NCBI GenBank assembly: GCA_002362625.1
Contig: DEUP01000010.1
Location: forward strand, 46,987 to 62,373
Direction of reading: 5' to 3'
Source of the DNA: Clostridiales bacterium UBA3259
Lineage (GTDB): Bacteria > Bacillota_A > Clostridia > Oscillospirales > Oscillospiraceae
DNA length: 15,387 bases
Under the pieces are notes generated by a model. The model made no database searches. It saw only the letters and a program-made list of their open reading frames with translations, and had not been told where the DNA came from. Positions 13,470 through 15,387 of this stretch are shown one piece after another. Numbering within the stretch: position 1 is the first letter of the stretch; every line of letters starts with the position of its first letter. The position numbers and the translations under genes were made by a program.

Positions 13470-13512
13470 CATATGCCAAATTGATTCCGTTTTCTTCTAA
13501 CGGGACGATGGC

Positions 13513-15387
<1,875 letters not shown>

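Overview
The window looks like a chromosomal segment of a GC-rich, spore-forming Firmicute of class Clostridia, most likely Oscillospirales (Oscillospiraceae-like). This rests on strong AGGAGG ribosome sites, sigma-A type promoters, spoIIP, nrdR, a TrpR-like YerC protein, pyruvate phosphate dikinase and GC-rich coding DNA. The taxonomic call is inference from gene content; there is no rRNA in the window.

Layout. 1-985: the end of a polar amino-acid ABC transporter ATPase, then yerC, then a convergent small membrane protein, with a shared hairpin between the two. 1061-2225: a divergent promoter region with an 18-bp palindrome inside the nrdR promoter, nrdR, and an SdpI-like membrane protein overlapping it by one base, closed by a good terminator. 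2267-3861: tadA followed by spoIIP, ending in a long palindrome. 3878-6635 (minus strand): an ECF-type sigma factor and a large membrane-anchored partner with a candidate anti-sigma N-terminus and two DxNxDG calcium-binding-like motifs outside the membrane. The sigma gene carries a TGAAAC-N16-CGTGTA promoter, as expected for autoregulation.

6706-10737: a strong promoter, a 28-codon leader peptide, an intrinsic terminator placed before the structural genes, and two ABC exporter half-subunits. The two ATPase subunits have complementary defects: Asp for the catalytic Glu in one, and LSTGE for LSGGQ in the other. This is the pattern of a heterodimeric multidrug exporter such as BmrCD or TM287/288. 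The leader layout resembles ribosome-mediated attenuation of B. subtilis bmrBCD, but the peptide and RNA elements are specific to this sequence. This is the most interesting system in the window.

10610-11661: a decayed area with tandem hairpins, then the remains of an AraC regulator, a GPH-family sugar symporter and a third gene, apparently a lost sugar-utilisation cluster. 11692-13185 (minus): a CapA-family membrane-anchored protein with its promoter. 13186-13512: a gene-poor gap with a hairpin. 13513-15387 (minus): the C-terminal two thirds of pyruvate phosphate dikinase, running off the window edge.
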